64,000 nt of DNA from Rhynchopus sp. YZ270_cl-10 (taxonomy: Eukaryota > Euglenozoa > Diplonemea > Diplonemida > Diplonemidae), in the NCBI GenBank assembly GCA_964035575.1, contig OZ037849.1, positions 992,001 through 1,056,000 on the forward strand. The letters are read 5' to 3'. A model generated the notes under the pieces. It saw nothing but the letters and a program-made list of their open reading frames with translations. It had not been told where the DNA came from and searched no databases. Positions 19,791-27,265 of the stretch are shown piece after piece. The position numbers and the translations under genes are program-made. How positions within the stretch are numbered: position 1 is the first letter of the stretch; the number at the start of each line of letters is the position of its first letter.

Positions 19791-20280
19791 GTGGTGTGTT
19801 GTGCCAATTTCCATTGTGCACTTGCACCTGCTCCTAGCCGTCTCTACCGACCACTACTGCATCACCAGCGGGAAAATTGGTAGAGCTGTCAAATGATATT
19901 GACATTACCGTAATCCTAAAAATTCTGGGACGCAACAAAACTGGGACAATTGAGGAAAAATATGAAACTTGGTTAACCTTCCTGTCCTAGCTGCAACTCA
20001 TGGACATTTTTACGTCCCAGAATTTTTACGATTACAGTATCGAGTACTTCACCCCAAAATAAAGGTCGAGCCGCGCATCAGCTAAAAGGCGGATGTGAAA
20101 CATGTGCAAGAGCCACATCAGCACTTACACAGTGGAGGAAAAATGCATGTTTACACTATCATTTGCTCTCGAAATGGATGTAGCTGACAGTATGGTTCAG
20201 GTGTTTTTTTGAAGCAGTCAAACTACCCAGTGCAAAAAGCTGCGTTTTTCTCTGTTACTTTGAGGACCCTTCAGTCATGA
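19791..20280. other. spacer between AC2 and the first pseudo-cyclase gene
   Basis: Apart from the 130-bp TIR element, the spacer is balanced in composition with no coding segment recognised. The block just after the AC2 stop (GAGTGGTGTGTTGTGC, AATTTCCATTGTGCACTTGC) recurs after PC3. Confidence 0.5.
19908..20037. mobile_element. 130-bp TIR element with TA borders (Tc1/mariner-like MITE)
   Basis: The ends CCGTAATCCTAAAAATTC and CTGTAATCGTAAAAATTC (inverted) match at 16 of 18 positions and continue through TGGGACG. A TA dinucleotide borders each side (19906-19907, 20038-20039), as expected for Tc1/mariner-type transposons. Too short to encode a transposase. Confidence 0.72.
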
Positions 20281-20396
20281 TACCCACCCCACCCCTTCCC
20301 CCCTGATCACTCACAACAGGAACACATTCAGAGGATAGAGCATTGCAACTTGGCACACACAACTAGACTGGGACAGAGGCAAACAGGTGTGCAAGA
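20281..20396 (+). promoter_or_regulatory. conserved acceptor and 77-nt leader of PC1
   Basis: A C-rich tract and TCACTCACAACAG (AG at 20318-20319) are followed by exactly 77 bases to the ATG. The same tract, AG and 77-base leader (GAACACATTCAGAGGAT... ...GTGTGCAAGA) precede PC2, PC3 and PC4 with only a few substitutions. AC2 does not have it. Probably the trans-splice acceptor and a conserved 5' UTR. Confidence 0.7.
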
Positions 20397-22139
20397 ATGC
20401 GGTGGCTCAATGGCGTGCTCTCCTTGGACGGGACACTGAACACCAAAAAGAAGGAGCTGCGCACACAGTTCTTCATCTTTGCCTGTGTGGGTTGGGTGGT
20501 GTCTGTTGGAAACTTTCTGATGACAATGAAAAAACAACTAGTTCAGCCATTCGCTTTTGTGGCAACAGTGCTGGCCCTGCTTGGGTTCAGCACTGTGATC
20601 TGTGCAGTGCTGTGCAGGGTTCAGTTGACAACAAGGATAATTGTGGGCACGTTGTACCTAGTCACATGTGGCATGCTTTTGTGGGATTTGAATGCACGTG
20701 CAGTCTACAGGTCACACTGGCCTCTCCTCGTGTTCATTGTCGACATGCTGCTTGTGATGCAGGTGCCCATACGTTACAGTTTAGGTCTCGTCTGTTTCGT
20801 CGTCATGTGGTTGGTGCTTCTGTCTCTTGAGGAGAGCTTCAGGTTTGGTCTGTTCGACCTGCCCGGGTTGGTGCCCCAGGAGGGTAAGTACGGACGGCTG
20901 TATTACTTTGAAGAGCAGTATGCCTGTGACACACTACCCTGTCCAAAACCCTTCCCTCCTTCTACCTTAACGTCAGCAGTGTCTGTCTTTGTGATAGACT
21001 TCATCGTGACACGTGGTTTCTCACGTGAAATGCTGAAGGAGCAGGCAGCAATGGAGCGGACGATCAACGCTGTGCAGGAGATTGCCTCACTCCTGGCAAG
21101 GTACGACGTGGAGAAGGTGGCGGAGCTGCTGGAGGAGCATGAACATGAGTTGCCTCAAGGGATGACGGTGGCACTGCGTGCGTTGGAGAAGAACCTGCGA
21201 TCGTACAAAGCGTACCTGCCACAGACGTGTCTGCTTGTGGATGAAGCAGCTGATGAAGACGGTGCAGAGGAGGAGCTGAGCGATGCAGCGTCAGTGTCGT
21301 CATGTTCAAGTGCAAGCGTGCGTGAAGGAGTCGTCCGGAGCGTTGCTTTGGGGCTCACGTCTGTGAAGGCGACTCTGCTGACGGTGAACATCAAAGACAC
21401 GTTGCGTCTGGTGGAGCAGGACAGTGCACACTTCTCCTCCTTCTTCACAACTCTTCTTCTGAAGACGTTGCAGGCAACAGAGTCATACCGTGGGATGGTG
21501 GACGTGTTCGTCGGTGACAGGGTGCACTGCTCGTTCAACACGTCAAGGCAGAGTGCAAACCACGCCACCTCAGCACTGCACACAGCAACGATGCTGTTCA
21601 GAGGTTTGAAGCTGTCGCAGGTGAACATCGGTGTTGCAACTGGGAAGGTGCTGCGTGGTGACATGGGGTGTGAAGTGATGCGCCGCTTCAGCATGGTGGG
21701 CACACTTGTGCGTGACGTGCATGGGATGGAACGTGCAGGACGTATCCTTGGCTGCGACGTGCTCTGCAACCGCCTCTGCTTCAGCGATGCTGAGTGCGAA
21801 CACGAGTTGCGCCTGATTCCGTGCAAGGTGGAAGTGTCTGCAACCTCTGACACACCTGAAGTGGTTGCCGAGCTTCTGCTTGACATGGCTGTTTCAGGAC
21901 ACCCCGTTGAAGAGTGGATGTACCAGATCGGGAAGAACAGTGAGTGGGAGAACTACAACACAACAGTGCGGAAGTACCTGAAAGGCGATGTGTCTGCAGC
22001 AGCGGTTGAAGAGGCTGCACAGGGTTGTCCTTGTGAACAGAGACCGTTGAACGTGCATCCCTCGACAGTCAAGGGTGGGCTTCTGAGTGTGGCCTTGGCA
22101 CGACCGTTGCATGAGGGAACAGGGGACAACCGTGAGTAG
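20397..22139 (+). CDS. six-TM pseudo-adenylate cyclase, paralogue 1 (PC1)
   Basis: 580 aa. TM segments at about 25-42, 52-73, 79-96, 108-122, 127-144, 191-206. Helical linker 210-268, then YKAYLPQTCL (270-279) and an acidic/Ser-rich variable stretch (282-312). Residues about 324-470 align with class III cyclase domains but catalysis is lost: N331 replaces the first metal Asp, V370 the adenine-selecting Lys, S432 the adenine Asp, R439 the Asn and G443 the Arg; only the second metal Asp (D374 in FVGD) remains. The glycine motif GVATGKVLRGDMG (412-424) is kept. The domain resembles the degenerate second domain of AC1/AC2 more than their active one. The C-terminal 80 residues (EEWMYQ..., W517-Y520) are helical and unassigned. 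Likely a membrane-bound pseudoenzyme that could pair with AC1/AC2; that role is inference. Confidence 0.9.
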   Translation: MRWLNGVLSLDGTLNTKKKELRTQFFIFACVGWVVSVGNFLMTMKKQLVQPFAFVATVLALLGFSTVICAVLCRVQLTTRIIVGTLYLVTCGMLLWDLNARAVYRSHWPLLVFIVDMLLVMQVPIRYSLGLVCFVVMWLVLLSLEESFRFGLFDLPGLVPQEGKYGRLYYFEEQYACDTLPCPKPFPPSTLTSAVSVFVIDFIVTRGFSREMLKEQAAMERTINAVQEIASLLARYDVEKVAELLEEHEHELPQGMTVALRALEKNLRSYKAYLPQTCLLVDEAADEDGAEEELSDAASVSSCSSASVREGVVRSVALGLTSVKATLLTVNIKDTLRLVEQDSAHFSSFFTTLLLKTLQATESYRGMVDVFVGDRVHCSFNTSRQSANHATSALHTATMLFRGLKLSQVNIGVATGKVLRGDMGCEVMRRFSMVGTLVRDVHGMERAGRILGCDVLCNRLCFSDAECEHELRLIPCKVEVSATSDTPEVVAELLLDMAVSGHPVEEWMYQIGKNSEWENYNTTVRKYLKGDVSAAAVEEAAQGCPCEQRPLNVHPSTVKGGLLSVALARPLHEGTGDNRE

Positions 22140-22278
22140 AAGGCTTTGGGGTGGGGTGGTAGGCTGCGATGGTTCCGTTTTATTGCGTACCGCGAGGAAG
22201 CGCTGTGGTGACCTGTAATCAGCCTGCTTGTCACGAATGTGTTGCTGACCGGATGTGTGGTGGGTGTGCGTGCGTTGC

Positions 22279-22370
22279 TGTACTCTATTTCCATAGACTG
22301 CATACTGCAGGTGCCCACACAGCACAGCCTAGCTCAAAGAATCTTCTGTGCTGCTGAAGGATTACACCCT
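22279..22370 (+). pseudogene. relic of a cyclase-family TM region
   Basis: CTGCAGGTGCCCACAC-AGCACAGCCTAG resembles the codons for VMQVPTRYSLGL in the family. It is preceded by CTCTATTTCCATAGACTGC, and the whole block also recurs upstream of PC3 and PC4 and in part after PC4. Short, out of frame and unlikely to be expressed as protein. Confidence 0.5.
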
Positions 22371-22409
22371 AAACAAGCGTCCGTCACCAATCCCTTTTCA
22401 GTCATGTTC

Positions 22410-22527
22410 CCCACCTGCCCACCCCTTCCCACCCTGATCAGTCACAACAGGAACACATTCAGAGGATTGAGCATTGCAACTTGGCACACACAACTAGACT
22501 GGGACAGAGGCAAACAGGTGTGCAAGA
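22410..22527 (+). promoter_or_regulatory. conserved acceptor and 77-nt leader of PC2
   Basis: AG at 22449-22450 (GTCACAACAG). The leader differs from that of PC1 at one position. Confidence 0.7.
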
Positions 22528-24300
22528 ATGCGGTGGCTCAATGGCGTGCTCTCCTTGGACGGGACACTGAGCACCAAAAAGAAGGAGCTGCGCACACAGT
22601 TCTTCATGGCTTCCTGTGCGGGTTGGGTGGCAACTGTGCTTTACTTTGCGGCCACCCTTGCAAAACAACAAGCTCAGCCATTTGCGTTTGTGGCATCAGT
22701 GCTGTCGCTGCTTGGGTTCAGCACTGCGATCTGTACAGTGCTGTGCAGGGTTCAGTTTACGACAAGGATAGTTGTGGTCCCGTTGTACCTGATCGCGGGT
22801 GGAATGATTATGCGGGATTTTAATGCCCGAGCATTCTATGTTTCACACTGGCCTCTCCTCGTGCTCGTTATCGACATGCTGCTTGTGATGCAGGTGCCCA
22901 CACGGTACAGTCTCGGGCTTGTGGTATTTGTTGTTTTGTGGTTGTTGCTGCTTGGTCTTGAGGAGACTTTCAGGTTTGGTCTGTTTGACCTGCCCGGGTC
23001 CGTGAAGCAGGATGGTGAGTACGGACGGAGGCAGTACTTTGAAGAACAGTTTGTCTGTGACATGCCGCCCTGTCCTACACCGTTCCCTTCTCCTACCTTA
23101 ACGTCAGCAGTGTCTGTTTTTCTGATAGACTTCTTCGTGACACGTGGTTTCGCACGTGAGGTGCTGAAGGAGCAGGCAGCAATGGAGCGGACGATCAACA
23201 CTGTGCAGGAGATTGCCTCGCTCCTGGCAGGATACGACGTGGAGAAGGTGGCGGAGCTGCTGGAGGAGCATGAACATGAGCTGCCTCAAGGGATGACGGT
23301 GGCACTGCGTGCGTTGGAGAAGAACCTGCGGTCGTACAAAGCGTACCTCCCACAGACGTGTCTGCTTGGTGGTGCAACAGTTGATGAAGACGGTGCAGAG
23401 GAGGACCTGAGTGATACCGACGTGTCAGTGTTGTCATGTTCAAGTGCAAGCACTCCTCGTGAAACGATTGCCCGGAACGTTGCTTTGGGGCTCACGTCTG
23501 TGAAGGCGAGTCTGCTGACGGTGAACATCAAAGACACGTTGCGTCTGGTGGAGCAGGACAGTGCACACTTCTCCTCCTTCTTCACAACTCTTCTTCTGAA
23601 GACGTTGCAGGCAACAGATGCACACCGTGGGATGGTGGACGTGTTCGTCGGTGACAGGGTGCACTGCTCGTTCAACACGTCAAGGCAGTGTGCAAACCAC
23701 GCCACCTCAGCACTGCACACAGCAACGATGCTCTTGCAGGACTCCAAGCTGTCGCAGGTGAACATCGGTGTTGCAACTGGGAAGGTGCTGCGTGGTGACA
23801 TGGGGTGTGAAGTGATGCGCCGCTTCAGCATGGTGGGCACACTTGTGCGTGACGTGCATGGGATGGAACGTGCAGGACGTATCCTTGGCTGCGACGTGCT
23901 CTGCAACCGTATGTGCTTCAGCGAAGCTGAGTGCGAACACGAGATGCGCCTGATTCCGTGCAAGGTGGAAGTGTCTGCAACCTCTGACACACCTGAAGTG
24001 GTTGCCGAGCTTCTTCCAGGCACCAAAGCAGCCGACCCGGAAACTGAAGAGTGGATGTACCAGATCGGGGAGAACAGTGAGTGGGAGAACTACAACACAA
24101 CAGTGCGGAAGTACCTGAAAGGCGATGTGTCTGCAGCAGCGGTTGAAGAGGCTGCACAGGGTTGTCCTTGTGAACAGAGACCGTTGAACGTGCATCCCTC
24201 GACAGTCAAGGGTGGGCTTCTGAGTGTGGCCTTGGCATGCACGACTGCTGTGGGAAGGGACAACGGAGTAGAAGGCTTTGGGGTGGGGAAGGGAATCTGA
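22528..24300 (+). CDS. six-TM pseudo-adenylate cyclase, paralogue 2 (PC2)
   Basis: 590 aa, nearly collinear with PC1. Most differences fall in a few windows: the first loop (ATVLYFAATLAKQQAQ), the segment after TM5 (GSVKQDGEYGRRQYFEE, shared with PC3 but not PC1/PC4), the acidic insert after YLPQTCL (GGATVDEDGAEEDLSD...) and residues just before EEWMYQ (PGTKAADPETE, again shared with PC3). The pseudo-cyclase domain has the same substitutions as PC1. The C-terminus reads on to VEGFGVGKGI, as in PC4, because its frame differs from PC1 after a conserved GACAAC; PC1 stops earlier. Confidence 0.9.
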   Translation: MRWLNGVLSLDGTLSTKKKELRTQFFMASCAGWVATVLYFAATLAKQQAQPFAFVASVLSLLGFSTAICTVLCRVQFTTRIVVVPLYLIAGGMIMRDFNARAFYVSHWPLLVLVIDMLLVMQVPTRYSLGLVVFVVLWLLLLGLEETFRFGLFDLPGSVKQDGEYGRRQYFEEQFVCDMPPCPTPFPSPTLTSAVSVFLIDFFVTRGFAREVLKEQAAMERTINTVQEIASLLAGYDVEKVAELLEEHEHELPQGMTVALRALEKNLRSYKAYLPQTCLLGGATVDEDGAEEDLSDTDVSVLSCSSASTPRETIARNVALGLTSVKASLLTVNIKDTLRLVEQDSAHFSSFFTTLLLKTLQATDAHRGMVDVFVGDRVHCSFNTSRQCANHATSALHTATMLLQDSKLSQVNIGVATGKVLRGDMGCEVMRRFSMVGTLVRDVHGMERAGRILGCDVLCNRMCFSEAECEHEMRLIPCKVEVSATSDTPEVVAELLPGTKAADPETEEWMYQIGENSEWENYNTTVRKYLKGDVSAAAVEEAAQGCPCEQRPLNVHPSTVKGGLLSVALACTTAVGRDNGVEGFGVGKGI

Positions 24301-24610
24301 GTGGCCCAGGTTTTATTTCACTCCTAAAAAAAAGGGGGTACAAGCACAATAATGTAATTACACTAATATGCGAAGTACCGTGTTTAGACAGAATATGGAC
24401 CAGAATAATTAGGGGATTCCCGAAGACGCAGAATTTTAGTTTTTGGCTAAAGCAATGCTTATGTACCTCCATACAGAAGTGGGCCAATTGGAACCAGGAT
24501 GCTGCGTTAGGCTCCAAATAAGATACCCCGAGCACTCTCACTCGTGGGATTATTCTGGTTCTAGGGTTCGATAGGGAGTGGAACCAGTGCTTTCGACGAT
24601 TAACAATGAG
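24301..24610. other. spacer after PC2, unrelated to the other spacers
   Basis: Diverges from the PC4 flank 16 bases after the stop codon and is unlike the other inter-paralogue spacers, so it is probably an insertion. ATTATTCTGGT near 24550 and its inverse near 24401 could be weak terminal repeats. An R3-like stretch with a B-box-like GGGTTCGATAGGG lies at 24562-24616. Confidence 0.4.
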
Positions 24611-24790
24611 GCGTGCTTGTGGACGAAGCAGCTGAAGGCAGTGCAGAAGAGTACCAACCTGAGTGGTGCAGAGGCTGCAGAGACCTGTGCTCTATTTCCA
24701 TAGACTGCAGGCGCCCACACGGTACAGCCTAGCTCAAAGAATCTTTGTGATGCTGGAGTATTACACCCCTAAACAAGCGTCCCATCACTC
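24611..24790 (+). pseudogene. relics of cyclase-family coding sequence
   Basis: GTGCTTGTGGACGAAGCAGC and TGAAGGCAGTGCAGAAGAG correspond to the CLLVDEAADEDGAEE stretch of PC1/PC4. It is followed by CTGAGTGGTGCAGAGGCTG and the CTATTTCCATAGACTGCAGG / TGCCCACACGGTACAGCC block. Fragmented and without an open frame. Confidence 0.55.
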
Positions 24791-24799
24791 ATCTCTTTT

Positions 24800-24920
24800 C
24801 AGTGATATTCCCCACCCCTTCCCACCCTGATCACTCACAACAGGAACACATTCAGAGGATAGAGCATTGCTACTAGTCGCACACAACTAGACTGGGACAG
24901 AGGCAAACAGGTGTGCAAGA
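24800..24920 (+). promoter_or_regulatory. conserved acceptor and 77-nt leader of PC3
   Basis: AG at 24842-24843. The leader has a small cluster of differences (CTACTAGTCGCAC for CAACTTGGCACAC), otherwise as PC1. Confidence 0.7.
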
Positions 24921-26702
24921 ATGCGGTGGCTCAATGGCGTGCTCTCCTTGGATGGGACACTGAGCACCAAAAGGAAGGAGCTGCGCACACAGTTCTTCAT
25001 CTTTGCCTGTGTGGGTTGGTTGGTAACTCTTGCAAATCTTGCGGGTACACTTGCAGCACAACTCAGCCATCCATTCGCCTTTGGGGGAACAGTGCTGGCC
25101 CTGCTTGGGTTCGGCACTGCGATTTGTGCAGTGCTGTGCAGGGTTCAGTTGACGACAAGGATAGTTGTAGGCACGTTGTACCTGGTCACATGTGGAATGA
25201 TTATGTGGGATTTGAATGGGCGAGCAATCTACATTTCACACTGGCCTCTCCTCGTGCTCGTTATCGACATGCTGCTTGTGATGCAGGTGCCCACACGGTA
25301 CAGTCTGGGTCTTGTGGTATTTGTTGTCTTGTGGTTGTTGCTGCTTGGTCTTGAGGAGACTTTCAGGTTTGGTCTGTTTGACCTGCCCGGGTCCGTGAAG
25401 CAGGATGGTGAGTACGGACGGAGGCAGTACTTTGAAGAACACTTTGTCTGTGACATGCCACCCTGTCCTACACCGTTCCCTTCACCAACAGTCACGTCAG
25501 CAGTGTCTGTTTTTCTGATAGACTTCATTGTGACACGTGGTTTCGCACGTGAGGTGCTGAAGGAGCAGGCAGCAATGGAGCGGACGATCAACGCTGTGCA
25601 GGAGATTGCGTCGTTGCTTGCAAAGTACGACGTGGAGAAGGTGGCGGAGCTGCTGGAGGAGCATGAACATGAGCTGCCTGAGGGGATGACGGTGGCACTG
25701 CGTGCGTTGGAGAAGAACCTGCGGTCGTACAAAGCGTACCTGCCACAGACGTGTCTGCTTGTGGATGAAGACAGCGAAGTTGAGTGCACTGAATACGCCA
25801 GTACAGAACGTACAGAACAAGATTGTGCAGAGCAAACAGCATCTTCTGAGAGTAGTTCCACAAATGGAAGCTTACCTGCTGCGAGTGTACGACACGTTGC
25901 TTTGGGGCTCACGTCTGTGAAGGCGACTCTGCTGACGGTGAACATCAAAGACACGTTGCGTCTGGTGGAGCAGGACAGTGCACACTTCTCCTCCTTCTTC
26001 ACAACTCTTCTTCTGAAGACGTTGCAGGCAACAGAGTCATACCGTGGGATGGTGGACGTGTTTGTCGGTGACAGAGTGCACTGCTCGTTCAACACGTCAA
26101 GGCAGAGCGCAAACCATGCCACCTCAGCACTGCACACAGCAACGATGCTGTTCAGGGGGTTGAAGTCGTCACAGATTAACATCGGTGTTGCAACTGGGAA
26201 GGTGCTGCGTGGTGACATGGGGTGTGAAGTGATGCGTCGCTTCAGCATGGTGGGCACACTTGTGCGTGACGTGCATGGGATGGAACGTGCAGGACGTATC
26301 CTTGGCTGCGACGTGCTCTGCAACCGTATGTGCTTCAGCGATGCTGAGTGCGAACACGAGATGCGCCTGATTCCGTGCAAGGTGGAAGTGTCTGCAACTT
26401 CTGACACACCTGAAGTGGTTGCCGAGCTTCTTCCAGGCACCAAAGCAGCCGACCGTGAAACTGAAGAATGGATGTACCAGATCGGGAAGAACAGTGAGTG
26501 GGAGAACTACAACACAACAGTGCGGAAGTACCTGAAAGGCGATGTGTCTGCAGCAGCGGTTGAAGAGGCTGGACAGGGTTGTCCTTGTGAACGGAGCCCT
26601 TTGAACGTGCATCCCTCGACAGTCAAGGGTGGGCTTCTGAGTGTGGCCTTGGCACGACCACTGCGGGAGGGCCTAGGGGACAACGATGAGTGCGGGGACT
26701 AG
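24921..26702 (+). CDS. six-TM pseudo-adenylate cyclase, paralogue 3 (PC3)
   Basis: 593 aa. Same plan and same lost catalytic residues as PC1. The post-TM5 segment and the PGTKAAD...ETE stretch match PC2. The insert after YLPQTCLLVDED is unique: a Glu/Ser/Thr-rich run (EYASTERTEQDCAEQ, then SSESSSTNGS) with no counterpart in the others, between blocks almost identical among all four genes. The gene ends NDECGD, and its stop codon sits at a recombination junction: immediately downstream is a copy of the AC2 3' end and flank. Its first loop (TLANLAGTLAAQLSHP) is also unique. Confidence 0.9.
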   Translation: MRWLNGVLSLDGTLSTKRKELRTQFFIFACVGWLVTLANLAGTLAAQLSHPFAFGGTVLALLGFGTAICAVLCRVQLTTRIVVGTLYLVTCGMIMWDLNGRAIYISHWPLLVLVIDMLLVMQVPTRYSLGLVVFVVLWLLLLGLEETFRFGLFDLPGSVKQDGEYGRRQYFEEHFVCDMPPCPTPFPSPTVTSAVSVFLIDFIVTRGFAREVLKEQAAMERTINAVQEIASLLAKYDVEKVAELLEEHEHELPEGMTVALRALEKNLRSYKAYLPQTCLLVDEDSEVECTEYASTERTEQDCAEQTASSESSSTNGSLPAASVRHVALGLTSVKATLLTVNIKDTLRLVEQDSAHFSSFFTTLLLKTLQATESYRGMVDVFVGDRVHCSFNTSRQSANHATSALHTATMLFRGLKSSQINIGVATGKVLRGDMGCEVMRRFSMVGTLVRDVHGMERAGRILGCDVLCNRMCFSDAECEHEMRLIPCKVEVSATSDTPEVVAELLPGTKAADRETEEWMYQIGKNSEWENYNTTVRKYLKGDVSAAAVEEAGQGCPCERSPLNVHPSTVKGGLLSVALARPLREGLGDNDECGD

Positions 26703-27120
26703 ATCCTTGCGATGAGGAGTCGCTTTGGAAGAGAAAGAAAAGACGTGAGTGGTGTGTTGTGCAAATTTCCATTGTGCACTTGCACCTGCTCTTGGTCGTA
26801 AAGCGCCCCCCTTCCCACTTTCCAGAGTCCCTTTCGCGTGTCTCCTCACATGGTAATGTGGAGGAGGTGGCGGAGCTGCTGGAGGAGAGCTGCCTGAGGG
26901 GATGACGGTGGCACTGCGTGCGCTAGACCTGCGGTCGTACAAAGCACTGACGTGTCTGCTTGTGGATGAAGCAGCTGAAGGCAGCGACTAACCTGAGTGG
27001 TGCAGACGCCAAAGACCTGTGCTCTATTTCCATAGACTGCAGGTGCCCACACGGTACAGCCTAGCTCAAAGAATCTTTGTGATGCTGAAGTAATTGCATC
27101 CCTATAAACAAGCATCCCAT
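26703..27120 (+). pseudogene. patchwork of AC2 3' end and pseudo-cyclase linker relics
   Basis: 26700-26795 is a diverged copy of the last codons and 3' flank of AC2 (ATCCTTGCGATGAGGA..., AAGACGTGAGTGGTGTGTTG). 26862-26985 holds decayed linker codons (GCGGAGCTGCTGGAGGAG, GGGATGACGGTGGCACTGCG, CTGCGGTCGTACAAAGC, ACGTGTCTGCTTGTGGATG) with small deletions relative to PC1-PC4. 27020-27080 repeats the CTATTTCCATAGACTGCAGG block. The order suggests unequal exchange between an AC2-type and a PC-type gene. Confidence 0.7.
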
Positions 27121-27139
27121 CACCCATCCTTTTCAGTGA

Positions 27140-27265
27140 TGTTCCCCACCCCTGCCCACCCAAGAACCACCCTGATCACTCACAACAGGAACACATTCAG
27201 AGGATAGAGCATTGCTACTTGGCACATACAACTAGACTGGGACAGAGGCAAACAGGTGTGCAAGA
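27140..27265 (+). promoter_or_regulatory. conserved acceptor and 77-nt leader of PC4
   Basis: AG at 27187-27188; again exactly 77 bases to the ATG. Confidence 0.7.

Noticed and set aside
24397-24563. TIR element after PC2 based on ATTATTCTGGT
   Set aside because: Only 11 bases match and no target duplication is seen; mentioned only as a possibility.
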